A stretch of DNA of 6,267 nucleotides from Pseudomonadota bacterium (lineage in GTDB: Bacteria > Pseudomonadota > Gammaproteobacteria > Burkholderiales > Burkholderiaceae_D), in NCBI GenBank assembly GCA_023391395.1, contig JAEWBA010000207.1, positions 1-6,267 on the forward strand, given 5' to 3'. Under the pieces are notes generated by a model. It saw only the letters and a program-made list of their open reading frames with translations, did no database searches and had not been told where the DNA came from. Shown piece by piece: positions 1-6,267 of the stretch. The position numbers and the translations under genes were made by a program. The stretch's first letter is position 1. Every line of letters starts with the position of its first letter.

Positions 1-998
1 GCCGTGCGTTTGGAAAGCGAGTAGGTCTGCGCCAGCGACACTTGATGGTATTTCGCCGGATCGCCGATGCCATTGGCGGCAGTTTCCCGGGTATAGCTAT
101 AACCGGCGGCGAGAAACAGGGCGGGCGTCAATTGATAGGACGAATACAGCCCGACGGTGTTGAAGATGGCGGTGTCGCGGAACAGGGAACCGCTGCCCGG
201 CCGAAAACTGACATTGGTAGCGACTGCACCCACGGCCAGCTTGCCGGCTGTATAGCGCGCCGCTGCGGCGATGTGCTGCACCGAATCGGCGGAGATGTAG
301 CCGTTGTTCACAGAGGAGATACCGAAGCTGCCCGATGCGTTCGGATCCCGGATGCCGGGAGTCTCGCCGTTTTTCAGCTTCAGATAGCCGATCGCAAAGT
401 TCCACGAGTTGCGGTCGTATTTGAGCGCGGCGCTCAGGGAACTGCCGCTTCCCGTATGGCCGGCGACGCCGCCGAAACCGAACTGCACGCTGGCTTGCAG
501 ACCCGCCCAGTCCGGCGAGGTATAGCTCAGAGAGTTGTTGACGCGGATGGTGGTGTCGAGTCCGTCGATGTCGCCGGGATGGGCGCCGGTGGCTCCCGTC
601 AACGCGCTGACCGGGCCGATTGTGCCCACGAAGAGATAATAGGGCGTGTATTGCCGTCCCGCGCTCAGCGTGCCGTAGCGCTCATCGGCCAGGCCGACAT
701 AGGCTTGGCGACCGAACAGCAGGCCAGAAGGCGTTTGCGCCCCAGTGTTGAGGTCGATGCCCGTTTCCAGAACGAACAGCGCCTGCGTTTCGCGGTTCAG
801 GCGCTCAGTGCCTTTGAATCCCAGCTTGCTGGCGGCAAGATTGCCAGATCGCAGATAGGTACTCGAGGCGCCGCCCTGATTGCTTGCATACGTCAGCGCC
901 GTATCTACCGTGCCATACAGGGTAAGACTGTCTTGCGCCGTTGCATCGGCGGCGACTGCCAGCATCGCCGTCCCGGCCAGCATCAAGATGATTCTCAT
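1..998 (-). CDS. Gram-negative general porin, 3' end cut off by the window edge
   Basis: Outer-membrane beta-barrel porin of the type found in Burkholderiales, expected to act as a trimer passing small hydrophilic solutes. Reading leftwards from ATG at 998, the frame is open for 332 codons to base 1 without a stop. Residues 1-21 form a signal peptide ending in an Ala-Thr-Ala cleavage motif; the mature protein begins QDSLTLYGTVD, the usual first strand of this family. Further family hallmarks are SKLGFKGTERL (58-68), FGRQAYVGLADERYGTLSAG (95-114) followed by RQYTPYY, and RVNNSLSYTSP (152-162). Alternating hydrophobic/polar strands rich in Gly, Tyr and Asn continue to the edge. Relatives are usually about 350-390 residues, so the last strands and the terminal aromatic residue are probably just outside the window; this is a window truncation, not visible damage. 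The start is supported by GGAGG at 1010-1014. Substrate preference cannot be told from the sequence. Confidence 0.93.
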   Translation of the reverse strand, partial: MRIILMLAGTAMLAVAADATAQDSLTLYGTVDTALTYASNQGGASSTYLRSGNLAASKLGFKGTERLNRETQALFVLETGIDLNTGAQTPSGLLFGRQAYVGLADERYGTLSAGRQYTPYYLFVGTIGPVSALTGATGAHPGDIDGLDTTIRVNNSLSYTSPDWAGLQASVQFGFGGVAGHTGSGSSLSAALKYDRNSWNFAIGYLKLKNGETPGIRDPNASGSFGISSVNNGYISADSVQHIAAAARYTAGKLAVGAVATNVSFRPGSGSLFRDTAIFNTVGLYSSYQLTPALFLAAGYSYTRETAANGIGDPAKYHQVSLAQTYSLSKRT

Positions 999-1009
999 CG
1001 ATCGCCGCG

Positions 1010-1014
1010 CCTCC
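1010..1014 (-). promoter_or_regulatory. Shine-Dalgarno site of the porin gene
   Basis: Read on the minus strand this is GGAGG, 11 bases before the ATG at 998. The spacing is slightly long, but no competing start codon in the same frame is better placed, and the ATG is followed directly by a good signal peptide. Confidence 0.6.
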
Positions 1015-1171
1015 AGATCGATGGACTCTTTCCTTACACGCGGGTTCTTCCGCCGGTTTGCGCGCTATCAAGGGGTCTTGCGGCGACGCCACTCGGGGTG
1101 GCAAGCGTCCTTATGCACTCGCTGCCGGGGCTCGACCCTTGCCGCGGCGGGGCGGATATCTTGTGCCGCGC

Positions 1172-1573
1172 TCAGGCTCTCGCCGGCGCCCGGTGCGCCC
1201 TTTCGATTCTGTCATCGATGCTGGGCGATCCAGCACCATAGCGGACAAACAGCAGATAACCGCCGGCCATCGCCACATTTTTCATGAAGTTGTTCAATTG
1301 ATTGGGGTCGGCGAAATGGGTGTGCGCGATCAAGGCGGAAGCGACACTAAACAAGGCGAGGATGGCGGCGGCCCATCGCGCCTTGAGCCCGAACAGCAAG
1401 GCCAAGCCGCCGCCGAGTTCGATCAGTATCACCAGCGGCACCAAGGCGCCTGGCAGGCCCATCTGGACGAAATAGGCTTGCGTGCCGGCATAGCCGGCAA
1501 GCTTTGTCCAACCGGAAATGATAAAAATTTGCGACATCAGCAAGCGCGCTGCAAGAATCAGTGTCTTGTCCAT
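1172..1573 (-). CDS. DoxX family small integral membrane protein
   Basis: A 133-residue protein of the DoxX family, with four predicted membrane segments at about residues 4-22, 43-62, 67-85 and 95-111. The family is named after a subunit of an archaeal terminal quinol oxidase, but most bacterial members have no proven activity; some are linked to redox or thiol stress. Features seen are ARLLMSQIFIISGWTKLAGY near the N-terminus, a Gly-rich IELGGGLALLFGL in the second segment, and the very typical NNFMKNVAMAGGYLLF (94-109) followed by GAGSPSIDDR (113-122). The frame could be extended upstream to 1618, but the ATG at 1573 is preferred because GAGGAGG lies 5 bases before it and the first membrane segment follows at once. 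It lies 114 bases downstream of the AsmA-like gene and 173 bases upstream of the porin. The family assignment is confident; the role is not. Confidence 0.9.
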   Translation of the reverse strand: MDKTLILAARLLMSQIFIISGWTKLAGYAGTQAYFVQMGLPGALVPLVILIELGGGLALLFGLKARWAAAILALFSVASALIAHTHFADPNQLNNFMKNVAMAGGYLLFVRYGAGSPSIDDRIERAHRAPARA

Positions 1574-1578
1574 GATGG

Positions 1579-1585
1579 CCTCCTC
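1579..1585 (-). promoter_or_regulatory. Strong Shine-Dalgarno site that fixes the DoxX start
   Basis: On the minus strand this reads GAGGAGG, 5 bases before the ATG at 1573. It is the best ribosome binding site in the window and decides against the longer in-frame start at 1618, which would add 15 polar residues not expected in this family. Confidence 0.8.
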
Positions 1586-1687
1586 AGGTCGGCACGATGA
1601 CAAGTCCGGCGTCAACACCGTCCGGGCTAGTTTCAGCGTACTCGAATTTCAGGCGCTTGCAATGTGCCGCCAAAACTGCGCCGGCCC

Positions 1688-4114
1688 TTATTTCCCGAAC
1701 AAGCCCTTCAGCCCGCCCTTGAGCTGTTCCCGCACTTTGCTCTTTTCATCTTCCAATGCCTTCTGCGCCTTGGAACGCACTTCTTCCTTTTTCTCGTCGA
1801 TGCGCTGCTGCGCCATTTCTTTCACCAGGCCGGCGAAGTCGATGCGCCAGTTGATCGACGTGAACGGTCCCGATAGGCGCACCGGCACAGTCACGCCCTT
1901 CAGCTCCTGCAGTTCCGGACCGCCCTGCCCCTGTAAGGTGGAGACCACAGTGGCCTTGGCGAGATAGTCGATGCGTTCGCGGCCGAGGTCGATGTCACCC
2001 GACCCGCCGATGCGGATCAGCGGTGACTTGACGTCCAAGTCGTCATTGCGGGCAATGCCATTGGTAATGCGGAAGCTCCCGGAGAGTTCGCTGAAATCGG
2101 TCTTTTCGGCGACCGATGCGGTACCGCCTTGTTCCGGTGCATCACCGCGCAGTGCACCGAGCTTGGCTTTGGCATTGCGCACCGCCTGCGCGATATTGAT
2201 GCCGTGCACCGCACCGTCGCGCAACTCCAGGCGCGCGCTGCCGTTCAAGCCTTGCTTGATCTGGGAAAAAGTCATGCCGCTGGCGGCGACATCGAGACGC
2301 ACATTGCCCTTACCTTCGATCGGCTGCTTGGCGATTGCATCCTTGAGCAGCGGACCGACCTCGACACTGCTAAGCGTCTGCCGCACCTCGAAGCGCGCCG
2401 GCTTGGCGGCCGCCATCGAGAGCGAACCGGCGAGGCTTCCGCCGTAGAGATTGGCAGCGAGCGGTTCGATATCGAGCCTGCCGTTAGCGGCACGCAGATC
2501 GAAGCGCACATTGGAAGCATGGACGCCGACCGCCTTCAGATTGCCGACACGTACGCTGCCATTGGCACGCAGGTTTTGCAGCGCCGACAAATCGAGCGGT
2601 TCTTCCTTGGTCGCCTTGTTTCCTGCATTGGTTTTGGCCTGAGGGGTGCCCGAACCGCCGGCGGCGGGCTTGGCGCGGTAACGGTCAAGATCGAGCCGGT
2701 CGATACCGACATTGAAGTTATAGGCCGGCGGCGAAAAGGCATTCAGGCCAAGCTTGGCATCAAAGGCGCTTTCGTCGAGCGTGCCCTTGAGCGCGGCCGT
2801 CAGCGTCTCCTTGTCGAGGTGGGCGCCGACATTGCCGGATGCCCTCATGGCGAGCGTGCCGCCGCCCGGATTGGGCAAGGTGAAGTTGGCGGCGATGGCG
2901 GACAGCTCGATGATCTTGTTCTTCAGGTTGGCGGAGAAGGGCGTGGTCAGCGAACCGCTGATTGCCTTGCCATCCTGCTTACCCGACAGGTTCAGCGCAA
3001 GTTGCGGCGAGGCGAACAGGAGCTTGTCGATATCTCCGGTCAGGGCGCCGGACAGTTTGGCCTGCACATTCAAGCCGGCGTCCATGACGACGGCGTTCAG
3101 GGACAGCGCCGGAATCTTGAAGGCTTGCGGCGAGCCCTCGAAGCTGGGCGCACTCAGGTTGGCGGTGAAGTCGCGCGTGCCGGACCTCATCCTGGCATCG
3201 CCCGAGAGCTTGCCGCCGCTCACGCCGGCGTCGGTGATCGCCAGCTTCGGGATATCGAAATTAGCCTCGATCTGCTGCTCGCCGCGCTTGCCGCTGGCCG
3301 AGAGCTTGATACCTTCCAGCGCAAAGCGCTTCGCCGCCGGCCGCAGGTCGGCGTCGCCGGCTGCCCGCAGCACCAGCCCGGTGAAACCGGCCAGTGCGCC
3401 CTTGATTTCCGCATCCAGCTTGTCGAGCACCACATGCTGCTGCGGCAAGTCGAGGGTAAACCCGCTCTTGGCGTTGACGCTGGCGTCGACCGCCGGCTTG
3501 CTGCTCTTGACCTGGGCCTTGAGGCGCAGACTGCTGGGCACGCCGTTGGCGATCTTGCCGGTTTCCAGGCTCATCTGGCCGAGTTCGATCCTGCGCCCGG
3601 CTTGCTGGTCCTCGTAGTCGATGTGGGCATTGGCAAGCTTGATGCCGTCGATATCAAAGACGAGCGGCTTCTCGCCCTGCTCGCCAGTCTGGGCGCCGGC
3701 TTCGGTTTTTTCCTCCTTCTTGAGCAGGTCGTCGTAATTAGTGCTGCCATCCTTAAAGCGCTTGATATTGGCGCGCAATCCCTCGACCTCGACACGGTCG
3801 ACTACCACCTCACGGGACAGCAGCGGAAGCAGAGCCAGCGAAACGCTGGCGCTGTCCACGGCCGCAAACTCGGCCTTGCCGCCTTGCTCGGAAATGCTGA
3901 GCGGCCCGAGGCGGGCACCGAGCTTGGGGAAGAAACGCAGGCTGATGTCGCCCGGAATGCTCAGGGTACGCTGCGTCTTTTCCTGCACCGTCCGGATCAG
4001 CTGCGGCTTGTAATCGTTGGGATTGAAGGTGGCGGCAAAGATGGCGGCAGCGGCTATCAGCAGAACCAGCAGGCCGGCGATGACGAGAAGGACGATTTTG
4101 GCGGTCTTAGGCAT
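1688..4114 (-). CDS. AsmA family inner-membrane-anchored periplasmic protein
   Basis: An 808-residue AsmA-like protein, longer than E. coli AsmA (about 617). Residues 6-29 form a hydrophobic N-terminal anchor after a short positive start (MPKTAK), so nearly all of the protein should be periplasmic. The N-terminal AsmA domain covers roughly 1-150, including the conserved stretch LSIPGDISLRFFPKLGARLG (51-70). A long beta-rich middle follows, then a flexible Ala/Gly/Lys linker (480-505), the conserved C-terminal AsmA region (about 508-760, with LNGSARLELRDGAVHGINIA at 623-642 and GPFTSINWRIDF at 749-760), and a highly charged helical tail (763-808). AsmA-like proteins (with TamB and YhdP) are associated with outer-membrane assembly and phospholipid movement between membranes; the exact role of this member is inferred. 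ATG at 4114 is chosen over TTG at 4132: GGAA at 4123-4126 lies 8 bases before it and the anchor follows directly. It overlaps the end of mnmC by 8 bases. Confidence 0.9.
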   Translation of the reverse strand: MPKTAKIVLLVIAGLLVLLIAAAAIFAATFNPNDYKPQLIRTVQEKTQRTLSIPGDISLRFFPKLGARLGPLSISEQGGKAEFAAVDSASVSLALLPLLSREVVVDRVEVEGLRANIKRFKDGSTNYDDLLKKEEKTEAGAQTGEQGEKPLVFDIDGIKLANAHIDYEDQQAGRRIELGQMSLETGKIANGVPSSLRLKAQVKSSKPAVDASVNAKSGFTLDLPQQHVVLDKLDAEIKGALAGFTGLVLRAAGDADLRPAAKRFALEGIKLSASGKRGEQQIEANFDIPKLAITDAGVSGGKLSGDARMRSGTRDFTANLSAPSFEGSPQAFKIPALSLNAVVMDAGLNVQAKLSGALTGDIDKLLFASPQLALNLSGKQDGKAISGSLTTPFSANLKNKIIELSAIAANFTLPNPGGGTLAMRASGNVGAHLDKETLTAALKGTLDESAFDAKLGLNAFSPPAYNFNVGIDRLDLDRYRAKPAAGGSGTPQAKTNAGNKATKEEPLDLSALQNLRANGSVRVGNLKAVGVHASNVRFDLRAANGRLDIEPLAANLYGGSLAGSLSMAAAKPARFEVRQTLSSVEVGPLLKDAIAKQPIEGKGNVRLDVAASGMTFSQIKQGLNGSARLELRDGAVHGINIAQAVRNAKAKLGALRGDAPEQGGTASVAEKTDFSELSGSFRITNGIARNDDLDVKSPLIRIGGSGDIDLGRERIDYLAKATVVSTLQGQGGPELQELKGVTVPVRLSGPFTSINWRIDFAGLVKEMAQQRIDEKKEEVRSKAQKALEDEKSKVREQLKGGLKGLFGK

Positions 4115-6068
4115 GGCTATCGTTCCGGGCAATCGTGGATGAAGCGGCCTGGCGCCGCCAAGCTTTCAGGGCGAAGCGGGCCGGGTCAAGCGCGGCGGCC
4201 AGTTCCTGCTCCACCGGCAGCGGTTCGCCCTCCAGTTGGGCTGCCAGCAGCTCGGCCGCCAACGGCGCCCAGATCAGGCCCCGCGAGCCGAAGGCCAGCA
4301 GAGCATGCAGGCCGGCTTCGCGCGGCACGTCACGCAAACGACTGCCCGCGATCGATGCATCCGGAGCAGTCGCGGGCAATGCGCCCACCAACGGCAGACG
4401 ATCCTCGGATACGCAACGGAACCCGACCCGGCCGGCAAGCGGCGCGTCGTGCAATCCGACGGCGGCACCGGGCAGAACCCGCGCCAGCCGGGCGAGATTG
4501 TCTTCCTGGCTCGTGTGCCGCAGTTGCGTATCCTCATCTTCGTCGTAACTCGCCCCTACGCAACAAATGCCCTGCGCCGGCCGGGTCATGTAGGCGTCGC
4601 CGCATACCACCACCGGCAGCTCGGGCAGTGAGGACGCAGGCAGATGCGTCACCTGGCCGCGGATGGCACGCAGCGGCAGCTTGCCGGTTTGAGCCAGCAT
4701 GCGCGCATGGGTTCCTCCGGCGACGATGGCCAGTGGCGCCTCGGCAATCAAGCCGCCATGCGCGTCGTATGCCTGCCATCCCGCGCCGCCGCGCTCCATG
4801 CGCGCCACCTCCCGGGCAAAGCGCCGCTTGACACGCTCGCCGCAGGCAGCCAGCAAGGCTTCGCACAGGCTGCCCGGATGCACCCAGGCGCCGGCCGGGA
4901 ACAGCCAGCCGCCATGGGAAGGTGCGCCATTCAGCAAGCGGCTGGCATCGGCCGCCTCCAGCCATTGCGCGAATTCGGCGGGATAGGCATGGCGCGCTGC
5001 GGCCTTCCGCTGCAGCTGCGCATCGGCGGCATCGCTCGTCAGTTGCAGCACGCCGCAGGCTTCGCCGTCGAAGGCGGCACCGATGCCGCCGACACGGCGC
5101 CAGATGCGCGGCGCCAGCAGGTAAGCGGCGCGCGCCAGCCGCGAGGCGAGATTGTCGTCGCGCGACAGCAGAGGCATGAGAATGCCGGCCAGATTGCCGG
5201 AAGCTTCCTGTGCCGGCGCCGGATGGCGCTCGATCAGGGTGAGGCGCCAGCCGCGCGCCGCCAGGCGCTCGCAGGCGAAGCTGCCGGCAAGGCCGGCGCC
5301 GATCACGAGAGCATGCCGTTCTTCTGGCGCCTGATAGGCAGGTCGGAAGGGCGGCAAGGCCCAGCGCGGCGCAAAGCGTGCCGCTAGCATCTCGCGCTTG
5401 CGCCCGAAGCCGGGGCGCTTTTCGCAGGCGAAGCCGGCCTGCGCCAGCGCGCGCCGCACTGCGGCAGACACGGTGTAGCTGGCCAGGGTGGCGTCCGGCG
5501 CAGCCAGCCGGTTCAGGCGCTGCAGCAAGGGCGGTGCCCACATGTCCGGGTTCTTGCCGGGGGCGAAGCCATCGAGGAAGAACGCGTCGGCGCGCGCATC
5601 GATTTGCGGCAGGGCTCGCGCCACGTCGTCGAACACCAGGGTCAGCACCACCTGCCCTTCGTCCAGCAACAGGCGATGAAAGCCCGGCAGCAGGGGCGGC
5701 CATTCCGCGCACAAGGCCTGCGAGAGCTCGGCCAGTTCCGGCCACAAGTCGTGCAGGCGCTGCAAGTCCTCGCGTCGGAACGGATGCTTTTCGACGGCGA
5801 TGTAATGCAGCCGGCCGGCACGCGCCGCATCGGCGCGCCAGGCCTTCCAGGTCGCCAGGAAATTCAAGCCCAGCCCGAAACCGGTTTCCAGGATGGTGAA
5901 GCTCTCGCGGCCGCGCCAGCGGTCCGGCAAATCGTTCCCTTGCAGGAAGACATGGCGGGCCTGCGCCAGTCCGCCATCGACCGAATGATAGACGTCGCCA
6001 TAGGCTTCGGCATAGGGAACGCCATCGACCAGGGTGAACGAGGCGGGAACGAGTTCGGCTGCGGGCAT
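4107..6068 (-). CDS. mnmC: Bifunctional tRNA wobble-uridine modification enzyme MnmC
   Basis: Cytoplasmic enzyme for the last two steps of mnm5(s2)U34 synthesis in tRNA. The C-terminal FAD domain (MnmC1) removes the carboxymethyl group of cmnm5(s2)U to give nm5(s2)U; the N-terminal methyltransferase (MnmC2) then methylates it using S-adenosylmethionine. Of 653 residues, about 1-235 are the methyltransferase: SAM-binding ETGFGLGLNF (61-70), FLDGFAPGKNPDMW (164-177) and GFGRKREMLAARF (220-232). The oxidoreductase starts with the dinucleotide-binding motif ALVIGAGLAG (253-262) and ends with FGSRGLIWAPLAAELLA (593-609). Length matches the fused E. coli protein (about 668), and both domains look intact. 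The pathway also needs MnmE/MnmG, and MnmA for thiolation, none of which is here. ATG at 6068 fits the family N-terminus, though no Shine-Dalgarno is visible. An in-frame TTG at 6092, preceded by GGTGA, would add 8 residues and is less likely. Confidence 0.96.
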   Translation of the reverse strand: MPAAELVPASFTLVDGVPYAEAYGDVYHSVDGGLAQARHVFLQGNDLPDRWRGRESFTILETGFGLGLNFLATWKAWRADAARAGRLHYIAVEKHPFRREDLQRLHDLWPELAELSQALCAEWPPLLPGFHRLLLDEGQVVLTLVFDDVARALPQIDARADAFFLDGFAPGKNPDMWAPPLLQRLNRLAAPDATLASYTVSAAVRRALAQAGFACEKRPGFGRKREMLAARFAPRWALPPFRPAYQAPEERHALVIGAGLAGSFACERLAARGWRLTLIERHPAPAQEASGNLAGILMPLLSRDDNLASRLARAAYLLAPRIWRRVGGIGAAFDGEACGVLQLTSDAADAQLQRKAAARHAYPAEFAQWLEAADASRLLNGAPSHGGWLFPAGAWVHPGSLCEALLAACGERVKRRFAREVARMERGGAGWQAYDAHGGLIAEAPLAIVAGGTHARMLAQTGKLPLRAIRGQVTHLPASSLPELPVVVCGDAYMTRPAQGICCVGASYDEDEDTQLRHTSQEDNLARLARVLPGAAVGLHDAPLAGRVGFRCVSEDRLPLVGALPATAPDASIAGSRLRDVPREAGLHALLAFGSRGLIWAPLAAELLAAQLEGEPLPVEQELAAALDPARFALKAWRRQAASSTIARNDSHA

Positions 6069-6129
6069 GTTGCTAGGCGGCCGCCGGCGCAAAGCACGTC
6101 ACCGGCGGCAGAAGGATGAACGAGACCTC

Positions 6130-6135
6130 ATTTTA
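6130..6135 (-). promoter_or_regulatory. Candidate -10 element for mnmC and the downstream AsmA gene
   Basis: The minus strand reads TAAAAT here, five of six matches to the sigma-70 -10 consensus. It lies 61 bases before the mnmC ATG, so transcription would begin near 6123. No good -35 hexamer sits at 16-18 bases spacing, so this is a weak call based on one hexamer and position. Confidence 0.4.
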
Positions 6136-6192
6136 GAGCGCGATTCGACTCTGCATGCGGACACCGTCATGGCGTGCACGCCGATAGTCGTG

Positions 6193-6198
6193 GATAAT
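6193..6198 (+). promoter_or_regulatory. Candidate -10 element for the rightward gene at 6236
   Basis: GATAAT matches the sigma-70 -10 consensus at five of six positions and points rightwards. It would start transcription near 6205, leaving a leader of about 31 bases before the ATG at 6236. The bases at the expected -35 position (about 6170-6175, TGGCGT) match poorly. Together with the minus-strand element at 6130-6135 it suggests two divergent promoters. Confidence 0.4.
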
Positions 6199-6235
6199 AG
6201 CGCCGCCCTGTGACCCCTCTCCTCGTATCTCTCCC

Positions 6236-6267
6236 ATGAAGAAAGAAGCTGCCGAACTGCTCTATAT
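6236..6267 (+). CDS. Start of an unidentified rightward gene, cut by the window edge
   Basis: ATG at 6236 opens a frame beginning MKKEAAELLY that is still open at the window end. Only 10 full codons are present, too few to name a product. An in-frame stop (TAG at 6185-6187) lies upstream with no ATG, GTG or TTG between, so this ATG is the first usual start in the frame. Support comes from the candidate -10 element at 6193-6198 and from its position divergent to mnmC. Against it, the 20 bases before the ATG are almost purely pyrimidine and hold no Shine-Dalgarno sequence. It may be a real gene start or a chance ATG. Confidence 0.45.
   Translation, partial: MKKEAAELLY

Noticed and set aside
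1088..1102. Perfect small hairpin GCCAC-TCGGG-GTGGC in the gap between DoxX and porin.
   Set aside because: A 5-base-pair stem is expected by chance in GC-rich DNA. There is no T-tract after it, and nothing ties it to a known regulatory element.
1143..1170. Inverted repeat CGCGGC/GCCGCG just after the DoxX stop codon, considered as a terminator.
   Set aside because: The stem is only 6 base pairs with a 16-base loop and no T-run on either side, so it does not look like an intrinsic terminator.
42..1241. A 399-codon plus-strand open frame opposite the porin gene and running into the DoxX gene.
   Set aside because: The opposite strand encodes a textbook porin with signal peptide and family motifs, while this frame has no recognisable domain and is Arg/Ala-rich.
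1658..1672. Minus-strand TGGCGGCACATTGCA upstream of the DoxX gene, considered as a sigma-54 promoter.
   Set aside because: The GG and GC doublets are separated by 9 bases instead of the required 10, so the spacing is wrong for sigma-54 recognition.
2129..4831. A 900-codon open frame on the plus strand, opposite the AsmA-like gene and the end of mnmC.
   Set aside because: It runs antisense to two clearly recognised genes and spans their junction. Its translation resembles no protein family I know and is rich in Arg, Gly and Ala, as expected from high-GC codon usage on the other strand.
4534..5745. A 403-codon minus-strand open frame in another register inside mnmC.
   Set aside because: It overlaps the intact MnmC coding frame throughout, and its Arg/Ala/Gly-rich product has no recognisable motifs; it is an out-of-frame shadow.

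Overview
The window looks like an ordinary chromosomal segment of a GC-rich Gram-negative bacterium. The trimeric-porin style, the AsmA-like and DoxX-like proteins and the fused MnmC point to a betaproteobacterium, probably Burkholderiales and perhaps Oxalobacteraceae. That placement is an inference from protein style and base composition, not from a search.

Four genes on the minus strand fill almost all of it. Read in the direction of transcription they are: mnmC (6068 to 4107), the bifunctional enzyme for the last steps of mnm5s2U formation at the tRNA wobble base; a large AsmA-family inner-membrane/periplasmic protein (4114 to 1688) whose start codon lies inside the end of mnmC; a small DoxX-family membrane protein (1573 to 1172); and a general porin (998 down to the left edge, where its C-terminal end is cut off). 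At the right edge a plus-strand gene begins at 6236 and only its first 10 codons are present. The 168 bases between the mnmC and plus-strand start codons hold a plausible -10 element on each strand, so this looks like a divergent promoter region.

The mnmC and AsmA genes overlap by 8 bases and are probably co-transcribed and translationally coupled, although their functions (tRNA modification and envelope lipid homeostasis) have no obvious link. DoxX and porin each have their own Shine-Dalgarno sequence and are separated from their neighbours by 114 and 173 bases, so they may be separate units. No convincing intrinsic terminator was seen in either gap.

I found no mobile element, CRISPR array, RNA gene or repeat family, and no sign of a novel system. 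The very long open frames opposite the asmA, mnmC and porin genes are best explained as by-products of high-GC codon usage. The findings listed are modest.
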